From assembly GCA_036924285.1 (NCBI GenBank), contig JAYKYS010000038.1:62001-126000 (forward strand): a DNA stretch of 64,000 bases, given 5' to 3'. The notes under the pieces were generated by a model. That model did no database searches, was not told where the DNA came from, and worked only from the letters and a program-made list of their open reading frames with translations. The position numbers and the translations under genes are program-made. The stretch is from Asterella californica (lineage: Eukaryota; Streptophyta; Marchantiopsida; Marchantiales; Aytoniaceae). This document shows positions 53,174 to 62,043 of this stretch, in pieces. The number at the start of each line of letters is the position of its first letter. Position 1 is the stretch's first letter.

Positions 53174-55477
53174 TCACACGTATCCTTTTGCTTTGGATTG
53201 TGATTCGATGAGTTTGACTTTGACAAGTCGATCCTGTAATCGTTGCACAAAATCTGTGTAGCGTGTATGAAATGACGAAAGGGTGATACCTTTCGATGCA
53301 GGTGCTGGAAGTACGATTTCGTCCAACGATATTGGTAGATGTAAATCCATAAGTGAGGAGAGATGAGCAAATTTCATACCCAATTTCAAGATCCGAAGTT
53401 GAGGTATTTGTGATGTTAATGATGCAAGTGATTGGGAGAATCGAACACCAAATTGTAATTCAGTCAGCCCAGCAGGTAATCGAAGCTGATCGAGAGGCTG
53501 ATTAAAATCAGATCCGAATCGAAGTGATTTCAGTGTCTCAGGTAGTTCAAATTCACCTCGACGAGTGATTGAGAAATGATTCCAAGAGCCGAATAATTCA
53601 AGTGTCACGAGTTGAGTATGCGCGAGTGATGGCAACTGGGTTGATGTACCACCATACGTGAATGAAGTGAGAGATGACGGTGGTACGAATTGAGACAAAG
53701 AAAAAGCAACTTGACTACTGAATGCAGTGATACTGAGGGATTCGAGTCCTTTAGGTAGTTTCAACTGGGTGAATGGGCCACTCAGAGAAGTTGCAACAAC
53801 CAGACAACGAAGTGTGGATGGTAGAGGAAATGGTGCATCATCAGCGTCTCTTATCTTCGTGGTACGCCCATCTCGCGATATCACAACAGCAGTGGCACGA
53901 AAGTTTGACTCAAGTTTGACTTCGCTCAATTGAGGTGGCCATACATAGTCTGCATCGATCTGAGGTAGGTGCTCGTAATGGGAAAACTTGATTCGTGTCA
54001 CCGAAGAAGGTAGCTTAAATGCAGATAATGGCTGATGATGATTTACTGGTGGACGGACAGTGAAGGAAGAAATAGAAGTGTGACTCCAATCAAGTGGCAA
54101 AGTAAAATTGTAAGGAAAATTGAATTCAGTGAGAGTCGAAGGGAGTAGCAGCGATTCGAGTGATTCTGTACATTCAGATGGAGGAAGTGCGAGTGATGTC
54201 AGTGAGGCAGGTAGTTGAAGGGAAGAAAGTTGTAACTTGCTATAGCGTGAAGCTATCAAAATGAGAGTGAGAAGTGATGAAGGTAGGCGCCATTGTGAGA
54301 TATCGAGATCGTTGTCCACGTTTGGATCAAAGTGACACTCGAGATGAGTCAATGATTCAGGTAAATGCCAACCTGCGAGTCGATATGGAATGAATGGATG
54401 AATCAACTTGATCAATCCTTGTGGATACTGAATCGCATTCAGTTGCTTTGATTCATCTTCATTCAACAATTTCGACATTCGCTTTGGTAATTCAAGTTCA
54501 GTTAATGTCGATGGGAAGGTAATCTGACGTATGTCGATTTCACCAAAGAATCGGTTTGCTCTTGTATCGTCACGATCGTCAATATCTTCACGATGATTAT
54601 CTCGACCATCATCACCGTCATCATCATCATCCAGATCATCCTTGATCCAACGCTTAAATTTGAGACTCTTCAGTTGTGGTGGCCAATACGATGATGCTGA
54701 TATTGGTGTCAATTGCCATGGCCATAGTACACCGAGAGTGAGTGATTCGACACGATGTAGTGTTGACATTGTTACTTCAGGTGATAGTAGAATGGTCTTC
54801 GATATTTCGAGTTGCTTCACACTTGAGGGTAGAAAATCGAAGTGTGCCAATTCTGGTCGTCCTTTTCGTCCATCATCCTTCCGATAATTATAGTATTCAT
54901 ACTCAGCTATCTCATCCTCACTGTCGATTGCCGCGCCCGATGGTATCTCTAATATCTCTGTTATTGGTTTACGTGGATTGGATGATCGTGCGAGACGAAG
55001 ATGAACAATCGAACCAATGTGATACTTCTCGTACTGCTGTGTGGTCGAAGAATTGTCGATTCGTGTGAGTGTGAGTGAGAGAGGAGGTGATGCAGGTGTA
55101 CGATCATCTTCAGTGTTATCCATATCATCCTCGTCCTCGTCTTCGTCTTTGTCTTCGTCCTTACCCTCCTGCTGGCTTCCTTGAGGAGTTGAAAATGTGA
55201 GCGTTTGCGATAGTGCAACAGTTCTCAGTATGGCCTCTTTACTGAACCATGCATCAGTACCCTCCACAGAGAATCCTTCGTCCATCTCACACAGACGAGC
55301 ACAACCAGTTGAACGATCTGGTATTATCTGATAATCGACTCGTCTCTTGATTCGGTATTGTGAGCCGATTAGTTGATGCAAGAGATTGTGATTCGCCTTA
55401 CCGAGTGCGACTGCCTCATAATCAGTGAGGAAATCATTTGCAATCATCTGTGTCAGTACGCGTATGAGCGAATTCAT
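53174..55477 (-). CDS. FNIP-A family protein A8 (767 aa)
   Basis: Start at MNSLIRVLTQMIAND; the frame is open upstream to 55579 but not conserved. F-box-like module (FLTDYEAVALGKANHN, LHQLIGSQYRIK), then a linker with a run of alternating Asp/Glu/Lys (GKDEDKDEDEDEDDMD). HFDFLPSSVKQLEIS opens the repeat part, the block WPWQLTP...SYWPPQLK is present, and FNIP units read FNQPLDQLRLPAGLTELQF and FSQSLASLTSQIPQLR. It ends SQSKAKGYV. Closest relative in the window is A7. Divergent partner B8 lies 294 bases away. Intact. Confidence 0.87.
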   Translation of the reverse strand: MNSLIRVLTQMIANDFLTDYEAVALGKANHNLLHQLIGSQYRIKRRVDYQIIPDRSTGCARLCEMDEGFSVEGTDAWFSKEAILRTVALSQTLTFSTPQGSQQEGKDEDKDEDEDEDDMDNTEDDRTPASPPLSLTLTRIDNSSTTQQYEKYHIGSIVHLRLARSSNPRKPITEILEIPSGAAIDSEDEIAEYEYYNYRKDDGRKGRPELAHFDFLPSSVKQLEISKTILLSPEVTMSTLHRVESLTLGVLWPWQLTPISASSYWPPQLKSLKFKRWIKDDLDDDDDGDDGRDNHREDIDDRDDTRANRFFGEIDIRQITFPSTLTELELPKRMSKLLNEDESKQLNAIQYPQGLIKLIHPFIPYRLAGWHLPESLTHLECHFDPNVDNDLDISQWRLPSSLLTLILIASRYSKLQLSSLQLPASLTSLALPPSECTESLESLLLPSTLTEFNFPYNFTLPLDWSHTSISSFTVRPPVNHHQPLSAFKLPSSVTRIKFSHYEHLPQIDADYVWPPQLSEVKLESNFRATAVVISRDGRTTKIRDADDAPFPLPSTLRCLVVATSLSGPFTQLKLPKGLESLSITAFSSQVAFSLSQFVPPSSLTSFTYGGTSTQLPSLAHTQLVTLELFGSWNHFSITRRGEFELPETLKSLRFGSDFNQPLDQLRLPAGLTELQFGVRFSQSLASLTSQIPQLRILKLGMKFAHLSSLMDLHLPISLDEIVLPAPASKGITLSSFHTRYTDFVQRLQDRLVKVKLIESQSKAKGYV

Positions 55478-55771
55478 TTCTGAGAGGCCAACTAACTGCC
55501 GAAGTTTTATTCGTGGTTGGGATTGGTCTTGTGTGTTCAAGAATTTGTGAACGTAATCTTCAGTGCTGTTGACTTCCAACGCAGTTTCAGCTTATAAGCT
55601 GATCGAGTGAAGGATTAACAGAAGAAGGGAGACAGAAGGAAGGAAGGACTTGTGTCTCGCTGTCTCAAATTCGTGGTCAGCATTTTTTACTGCTTTGCCG
55701 CTCGTTGTCCCCTGGTTTCAATGTGAATACTATCTGAGTAGATCCGAAGAAGACAACGCTGTCAAAAGAGG
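55478..55771. promoter_or_regulatory. Divergent promoter of the A8/B8 pair
   Basis: 294 bases between start codons, containing TGTCTCAAATTCGTGGTCAG at 55661-55680, a partial copy of the FNIP-B upstream element. The AGTAGAAAGTGC half is not conserved here. Confidence 0.45.
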
Positions 55772-57766
55772 ATGTATTGTGACAGAGGCGATTCCATCTC
55801 CCCCCTTTCATCACTTCCAACTGATCTCATCACACTCACGGCGAACTTATTTCTACACGATCGTTCAACATTCGCACTCGGTATGAGCGCAAAGAGATTC
55901 TTTACTGACCTTCATTCTTCCTACCTGATTAAGACACAACTGCGATGCATCTTCGGTGTTGCAGCAACGATGGAAGCTCAGCTGCAGCAGATGAAACCAC
56001 AAGAGAGGATGCTCGTAGTAGATACAATGACTGAATCATCAGAAAACGCATCAACTGCCATTTCCTCTTCACTGTCGACTTCCGTTCTTGAGGAGTCCAG
56101 TGTGCAGCCACGTAAGAAGCAAAAGCGTGAGGTATGCCCATCGAAAGCGCAATCGACTGTGCAGCAATTGCACTTGCAGCCAACAATTCGACTGAAATGG
56201 TACTGTCGTGAAGGAGAAAAGCCAGTAACTACAACAGCATGTTATGCAATCGGTATCAGGTCGAATTTCTACATCCAGAATTTCCCACTCTGGAGAAAAC
56301 CTGGTATTGATCTTGTCAACAATCGTATTGAATGGGGCAGCTTCTTACCATATGAGATGACAGAACTTGAATTTGCTGAAGGGTTCATATCCAGCTCGAT
56401 TTTTTCACTTCCATCCCTCACCCACTTCAGACGATTGCATACTATCAAATTTGTACAAATGTCACTATCAAATGCACCGATTCTTGCAAATGAATCATTG
56501 TGGCCTGAGTCACTCCGAACATTGGAGTATGTCAATGCTTACCCGATCGATGTCGCACTGATTGATCCGGGTACGATTGTCTTCCCTCCATCATTGACTC
56601 GCCTCATCTTATCTCTTACTGGCGATACCGGACCCTTTCCTGATCTAAGTGCACTTATATGGCCTGAACGACTCTCGTCGCTCAATTTGTACGTCACGAA
56701 AGCAATCGTAAATTGGAGTCCACCCAGTCAACTTCATGACCTGACATGTGGTGTCTCTCATCAACAAGACTTGGCAAGTGTAAAATGGCCTGATCATCTG
56801 CAGTCACTGAAGATCACAAGAATTCAATGGGGTTGGCCGATGAAATCACTATCATCGATCCTACTGCCTGAATCACTCCATACTCTAATATTGTGGATCT
56901 ACATGGATTTGGATCAGAGGAACGAAGAGTCACTCAAAAAAGTTGTCTTTCCTGCATCACTCAGAAAACTTGTACTCGGTATGTCATACCCTCATCCCAT
57001 CTCACCAATGAAGCTACCAACCGAATTGACGCATCTCGAGACGAGTGTTAGTAGTCTTCGTCCTTTTTCAAGTTCACTCGAACGTTTCACGCAGCTGAAA
57101 TATCTCAAATTAAATGGTGAGAAGAGCGACCCCACAATGAGTAGTGAGTTGCATCTGCCTTCATCACTGGAAACATTGGAATTTGGATTGGAGGTGAGGA
57201 ACCCGTCACTGGAAGGCATTCAGCTGCCTGCGAGATTACGTTCACTCCTGATTCGTTCTATCGTGTTCAACCAATCACTCTCATCCGTCGCATTGCCATC
57301 CTCGCTTCGTCGACTTGAGTTTGGATGGCGAGGTGACGGTGACATAGCCCATGTTGGTAGATCATGGTTCAATGAGCCAATCGATCTGAGTGCGACACAA
57401 GTGGAAATTCTCGATCTCGGTGAGAACTGGAATCAACCACTATCGCAACTTCAACTACCATCGACTCTGCGTGAGCTACACTTCGGTGGTGAGTTCTCAC
57501 AATCATTCGCCGGCTTTCATCTACCTCCTCATCTCGAAGTACTCACGATCGGGCCGGTCGGTAATGGTAGCTCCATGTTTAATGAAGTCGAATCACTGAT
57601 GCAGCTACAGTTACCTCGCACGATTAGAAAATTAGTACTGCCATTTCCGCCTCCGCCTCCTGCTGAAATCGAATTGAGTGCTAATGTCAAAGCTGCATAC
57701 ACAGCGTTCATTGCGAACTTGAATGCAGGGCCGATTATGGTACACCTGGTACACATGACGCAGTAA
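55772..57766 (+). CDS. FNIP-B family protein B8 (664 aa)
   Basis: First in-frame ATG at 55772 gives MYCDRGDSISPLSSLPTDLI. The family start MSL(L/P) is not present, so the 5' end has diverged or another start is used. F-box-like module ANLFLHDRSTFALGMSAKRF at residues about 20-50, basic motif QPRKKQKREVCPSK near residue 112, SNFYIQNFPL...IEWGSFLP, then LRR/FNIP units (SSLETLEFGLEVRNPSLEG, SLRRLEFGWRG, GEFSQSFAGFHLPPHLEVLT) and the end GPIMVHLVHMTQ, similar to B4. Intact apart from the unusual start. It is divergent to A8. Confidence 0.83.
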   Translation: MYCDRGDSISPLSSLPTDLITLTANLFLHDRSTFALGMSAKRFFTDLHSSYLIKTQLRCIFGVAATMEAQLQQMKPQERMLVVDTMTESSENASTAISSSLSTSVLEESSVQPRKKQKREVCPSKAQSTVQQLHLQPTIRLKWYCREGEKPVTTTACYAIGIRSNFYIQNFPLWRKPGIDLVNNRIEWGSFLPYEMTELEFAEGFISSSIFSLPSLTHFRRLHTIKFVQMSLSNAPILANESLWPESLRTLEYVNAYPIDVALIDPGTIVFPPSLTRLILSLTGDTGPFPDLSALIWPERLSSLNLYVTKAIVNWSPPSQLHDLTCGVSHQQDLASVKWPDHLQSLKITRIQWGWPMKSLSSILLPESLHTLILWIYMDLDQRNEESLKKVVFPASLRKLVLGMSYPHPISPMKLPTELTHLETSVSSLRPFSSSLERFTQLKYLKLNGEKSDPTMSSELHLPSSLETLEFGLEVRNPSLEGIQLPARLRSLLIRSIVFNQSLSSVALPSSLRRLEFGWRGDGDIAHVGRSWFNEPIDLSATQVEILDLGENWNQPLSQLQLPSTLRELHFGGEFSQSFAGFHLPPHLEVLTIGPVGNGSSMFNEVESLMQLQLPRTIRKLVLPFPPPPPAEIELSANVKAAYTAFIANLNAGPIMVHLVHMTQ

Positions 57767-58808
57767 GCCAGGACAAGCTTGTACTGTACTCTCTCAATCC
57801 AAATAACGCTTCGAATTGGAATTTAATTTCCTTTCGACTTTGCATTTCGACATCTCGACATGGGCATTTTGGCTTGTGATTTCTGCTCAATTCTCTTTCT
57901 TTTTTAGCCTGATCTTCTCGACATTTTCAACCTGAGCTTCCAACAAGTCTGTGCAAACATCGCTCCAGAAAATGGCGAGAAGCTACTTTGCGAGCTGCCA
58001 AAGTGAAATCGATTTTGGTCGCGTCGAAAAAGGAGCAGGGCGCTCGCATTCCGCACTGCAGCAAGATCGCTTGGTCACCAATCACAACATTTTAAGGCCA
58101 ATATTTTAAGGGCCAAGGCAACCCAAATTGATAATTAAATGCATGTCGAAATGGCCTTTAGCTTACAAACAATCAATTGCCAAATAATTTGCGTCGGTTG
58201 GACTGAGAGAGTACGGTACTACCTATGCAATTCACAAAGGTGAGAAGAATCAAGAGCAGTTGGCATCATTACTTGGATCACGTATCTTTGATTGCGGACA
58301 CGGGCAGCAATTCGCATGTGTGAGTTGTTCCGAACTGTGTGATTTTCCACTTCTCCCATCATTGTGTTGAATTGAGCAACCAAGCAAAGTAAAAGATGCA
58401 AATGAGTGATTGAATTTGTGTGTGGGAGGAAGAAGAAGAACTAAGGAAAAGCAATCAGCAGCGCGAGCGTTGTCGTGAAGGAGCAAGCTGTAGCGCGAGC
58501 GTAGCGAGCGCGCTTGTCTGATGTACTTCTTAGTGTTCTAGATTCTTCTTGTATGTCTCAATTGCGCTGTAATGTCAACACATTGTTGGAGGAGAAGGGC
58601 GAGTGGCAACTTTTAAGTTTTGATCGAATACATTCTGCAATCTATGAACTGCATCTGAACGTTCGTGCGCGCTTAGTGATTTTTGTAGATAAATTAGAAG
58701 TGTAAAAGAAAGAAACAAAGCTGGATGGAGGTTGAGGCAAAAGTAGAAGATGGCGAAACGATGCAAGCCCAAAATTAAGCATAAAGTGAGGATATAGACC
58801 AAGCTCAA
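57767..58808. other. Long intergenic region between convergent B8 and SPFH genes
   Basis: About 1 kb without a convincing gene. It includes an AT-rich stretch (58090-58190) and a GC-rich patch near 58460-58510 with AGCGCGAGCGT repeated and GCGAGCGCGC. Small open frames (for example 58514-58705) resemble no family. Confidence 0.5.
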
Positions 58809-61046
58809 TTAAATCTTTCCATTTCTTCTTGACGAAGACGACGCGCCATTACCATTTCTATTATCGGTTTGACCAGACAGTTGCATATTATCACCGACAC
58901 CACCTGGATTCATCATTGTCTGTGCACCATCACCTGAATAGCCGAGGATGGATGGTAACATCATTGGATGAGAGTTAATGAATGGCTTCGCACCAGCATC
59001 GACCTGTGGGAAGAAAAAAAGGAAAATTGGTGAGCGAAAGTCAAACCGCATCTCCCAAAGACGATTGCTTCTTATTCAACTCACATTAATATCCAACTTC
59101 CTCAGATCTGTTCCTGGTGGGTACATTTCAATTGACGATACTTTGGAGTAGATCATCGCTGATTTCTCTAAGTCTCTCAATTTGTCCCAGAGAGCTAACT
59201 TCTGTTCAGCAGTGAATTCAGGTGGCAGAGCAGTCATGAATGAACGAACTGCACTACCTTGTGCTTCTCCTTCGAATGCACCTAGAAGAGAAAGAGAAGG
59301 GCAAGATCGAAAAAATCATGGTGAGCAACCACTCGCAACTTTTAAGTCTCAGACTGTTTATTCCACTTCTCCTTTTTTGTTATAGCGAGAAGTGTTGGTG
59401 TACTGACCTTCCTTAACTACATTTTGCTTCTTAATTTCCATGAGTTGTGTTCGCTTTGACTCCTCCTGAATTTGCAGATCGACTTCCTTCATTCTGAGGG
59501 AAACATCGAGTTCTTTCTTCTTCAATGCCATTTGGTTCTCTTTTTGGGACTTCTCATATTCAATGTCCATGCGTTCTAATTGCACATTCTTCTCGCGCTT
59601 CATAATCTCAACATCGGCTTCCTTTGCAAGTAGCTCGTTCTGCTTCGACACTCTCGTAATAATATCTTGATCCAACAACTTCTGAGTAGCTTGATCCAGA
59701 CATGCGAATGTGATTAACTGCACATCTAACAAGCGGATACCGAATTCATTGAAAGTTGCTTGTGATGCTTCTGTTGCTTGACGTGCACTCTGGGCGTAGT
59801 GCTTGAGAAAATCTGGGTGGGAAGAAGAGGGATAGAGAGAAAAAGAGAGAAAGTGAGAATTGTTTTATCAATGGTTCTCATCCGCTATCCTCTGCTCGAC
59901 ACACTCACCTCTAAAATTCTGTTGTGCAAAACAATCCAACAATTCATTCTGTGTCCAATACGTAATCTGTGTAAAGAAATCCACTGGTTTCTTCGTATAA
60001 AGTGTTGGTTCAAAGATTTGGAATGACACACGCATATCTACCTTCACTTGCACGTTATCACTGGTACGAATTGTGAATGAGAGTGGAATATAATCCGGTA
60101 GTGTATGAAATGAATCCAGCATCGTCGGTCCCATACGAAACTGACAGAACTTATGAAATGGTGGTAAGAAGAAGGAGCGTTGATTCGGTTGGTTTCCCAT
60201 CTTGAGTAAGTTCTCACCTGTCGGGGTGATAATGATACAGAACTCACTCTCCTTCAGGAGTGTCTTATTCACGAGACGTTCGATCTTTTCTCCAACCTTC
60301 GGCATATAATACTGAGGTGCATCAATAAGAAGAACAATACCATCCGGTTGTTTCAACCAGATCGCAGTCGCATCATTAATTTCGACACATTTTCTGGTTC
60401 CATTTCCGCGTGGTTGACCATCTTCCATGATGACCTCTTCGTACGGTGTTGGATAAACTTTGGCAGGACCACGAACGTGACGTACGGGATTGGCATTGTT
60501 GGCTTTATCCTGAGAGAGGGGAAAGGAAAGATGAGCGTGTCGTTCACTTCACTCTTCGTTCTTCTTCCTCTTGCTCATTCTCACACCTCTGTTCTTTCTC
60601 AACTCCTTCCCACTCACTAGCAACACAATATACTCATTCACATTCACATTGATTGCTTCCTTAATCTCACTATGTGTCTCACCAAATACAAGTTGTACGA
60701 CTTTCGGTCCAGTCTCGATACGCTTGCTACCAGATTTGTCTGTAAATACTATATAATCATTCTGATCCAGTACTGGTGATTTTCCATGCTCTCCAAACAC
60801 TTGATAAGCATGTTCCATTCTCCACAATGTTGGTCCATAGATATATTTCGATTTGCTTGGATCACGTGTATCTTCGATCACAGCATATTCATGTACTTTC
60901 AATTCTTTCATTCGTACGATCTGTACCTTGTTGGCGCACGGGTTGTAACAGAAGCAGGATGCAGGTCCATGACGAATCTCACGATCAGTCCAGGTGTCAA
61001 CGACGGCTGTCTCTTGGACGGAAAGTGTACCGCAGGTGTTTCCCAT
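58809..61046 (-). CDS. SPFH/band 7 protein, vacuolin-like (619 aa, five exons)
   Basis: Exons 60585-61046, 59909-60509, 59408-59812, 59085-59281 and 58809-59003, with matching phases. The start MGNTCGTL has a Gly2 suited to N-myristoylation and a nearby Cys for palmitoylation. Two beta-rich segments follow (RIETGPKVVQLVFGE; VRHVRGPAKVYPTPYEEVIM), then a band 7/SPFH core (DYIPLSFTIRTSDNVQVKVD, RVSFQIFEPT). A long charged coiled coil comes next (QNELLAKEADVEIMKREKNV and on), then an Ala/Gly-containing region (FEGEAQGSAVRSFMTALPPE) and a Met/Asn/Gly-rich tail. Size and layout fit vacuolins, flotillin-like oligomeric proteins on the cytosolic face of late endosomes in Dictyostelium. Vacuolin identity is probable rather than proven; an SPFH scaffold is more certain. 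Intron 3 uses GTCAGT. Confidence 0.75.
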
Positions 61047-61665
61047 TTGATTGCGAGTGGAGGAGTTACTGGAGTGTAACTGAGGAAAGAAGAGAACACA
61101 GAGAAAAGATGTGAGCAGAAGCGCAATGAGAGGAGTGAAGTACACAATTGCATCCAGTCGCACGTTGAGCCGAGTCTGAAACTTGGTTGCTTTTCTGATG
61201 CTGCTCTGTGGATGATGATGCTGATGCTTTGATTCAAGATGTATCGCTAAGATGTGTGCATAGAAGGAGATAGGAGGAGGTGACGTGACAATCCAGCATC
61301 CAGGCATGTGGTTGTACTTTCGCAAGCAGAGAATTGAATTGCGCTGTCGTTAGTGAGTGCTGACGATGCGATGAATGAAAGTGTGTTTGACACAATACAA
61401 GCACGAAACAATGAGATACAATGTGCACACTGACGATTCGCTGTTGCACGCTGCTGCAGAACGGTACCAGACGAATGGTGTGGTTTGGAGACACTGAAAA
61501 TTCTGATTGGATGAATATCGTGCCAAGTTTACATCCCCAATTTTGGACGCGATGTCGCATGTGGAATACTAACAATTAAATGTATCCGATGCATCGGACA
61601 TACTCATACTAAGATAAAAATTAAGCAGAATAACTCTTATGGTCATATCTCATTTGCTTGGATGT
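61047..61665. other. Intergenic region upstream of the SPFH gene
   Basis: About 620 bases. The minus-strand frame is open for 93 codons upstream of MGNTCG (to 61325) and contains a hydrophobic run, but using it would remove the N-terminal glycine signal, so it is regarded as leader. It contains a 14-base perfect palindrome at 61585-61598. Confidence 0.45.
61585..61598. repeat. Perfect 14-base palindrome TCCGATGCATCGGA
   Basis: The stretch equals its own reverse complement without mismatch, in an AT-rich intergenic region between divergent or unrelated genes. It could bind a dimeric regulator; chance occurrence cannot be excluded. Confidence 0.6.
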
Positions 61666-61845
61666 CTACATGAATGACTGTCGCTGACCGCGCAAGTCAA
61701 ATTTCGCATCGTCGAATCGCGTTGCTTGCATATTAGCAGTACGTTCGTTCGTCGGCATCATAGAGAGAGAACAAGCGCGTGCATTACTCTTGAGTTGTCC
61801 CTCATCATCGATTAAGCCTGACACTTCGAATTCTTGGTCACTCAT
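61666..61845 (-). CDS. Possible small protein (59 aa)
   Basis: Open frame MSDQEFEVSGLIDDEGQLKS followed by a polar sequence to RGQRQSFM and a stop. The composition is soluble and charged, unlike the skewed shadows elsewhere, and an in-frame ATG nine codons further upstream (61872) is also available. I do not recognise a family and no neighbour gives a clue, so this could also be chance. Confidence 0.3.
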   Translation of the reverse strand: MSDQEFEVSGLIDDEGQLKSNARACSLSMMPTNERTANMQATRFDDAKFDLRGQRQSFM

Positions 61846-62043
61846 CGCTTGTTGCCTTACTCTCAACAGCATCCTGGTCGTGTATCCATCGCAGTCAATC
61901 TTCTACCACTGCGCAGTGCATCTCAACATCAGACGATAGCAAGCAAATTCGTGATTGTCCACGACACTTTCTCAAGAACCTGAGTTGCATCGCCTCCTCA
62001 TCCGCCTGAATCACTCACTGAGTCAGTGAATAATAAAAGCAAG

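Noticed and set aside
52783..53370. Minus-strand 195-codon frame across the A8 end
   Set aside because: It overlaps the intact FNIP-A8 frame in another phase and lacks similarity to any family.
57767..58808. Transposon relic in the long gap after B8
   Set aside because: Some AT-rich and GC-rich repeats are present, but no terminal inverted repeats, target-site duplication or coding relic could be identified.
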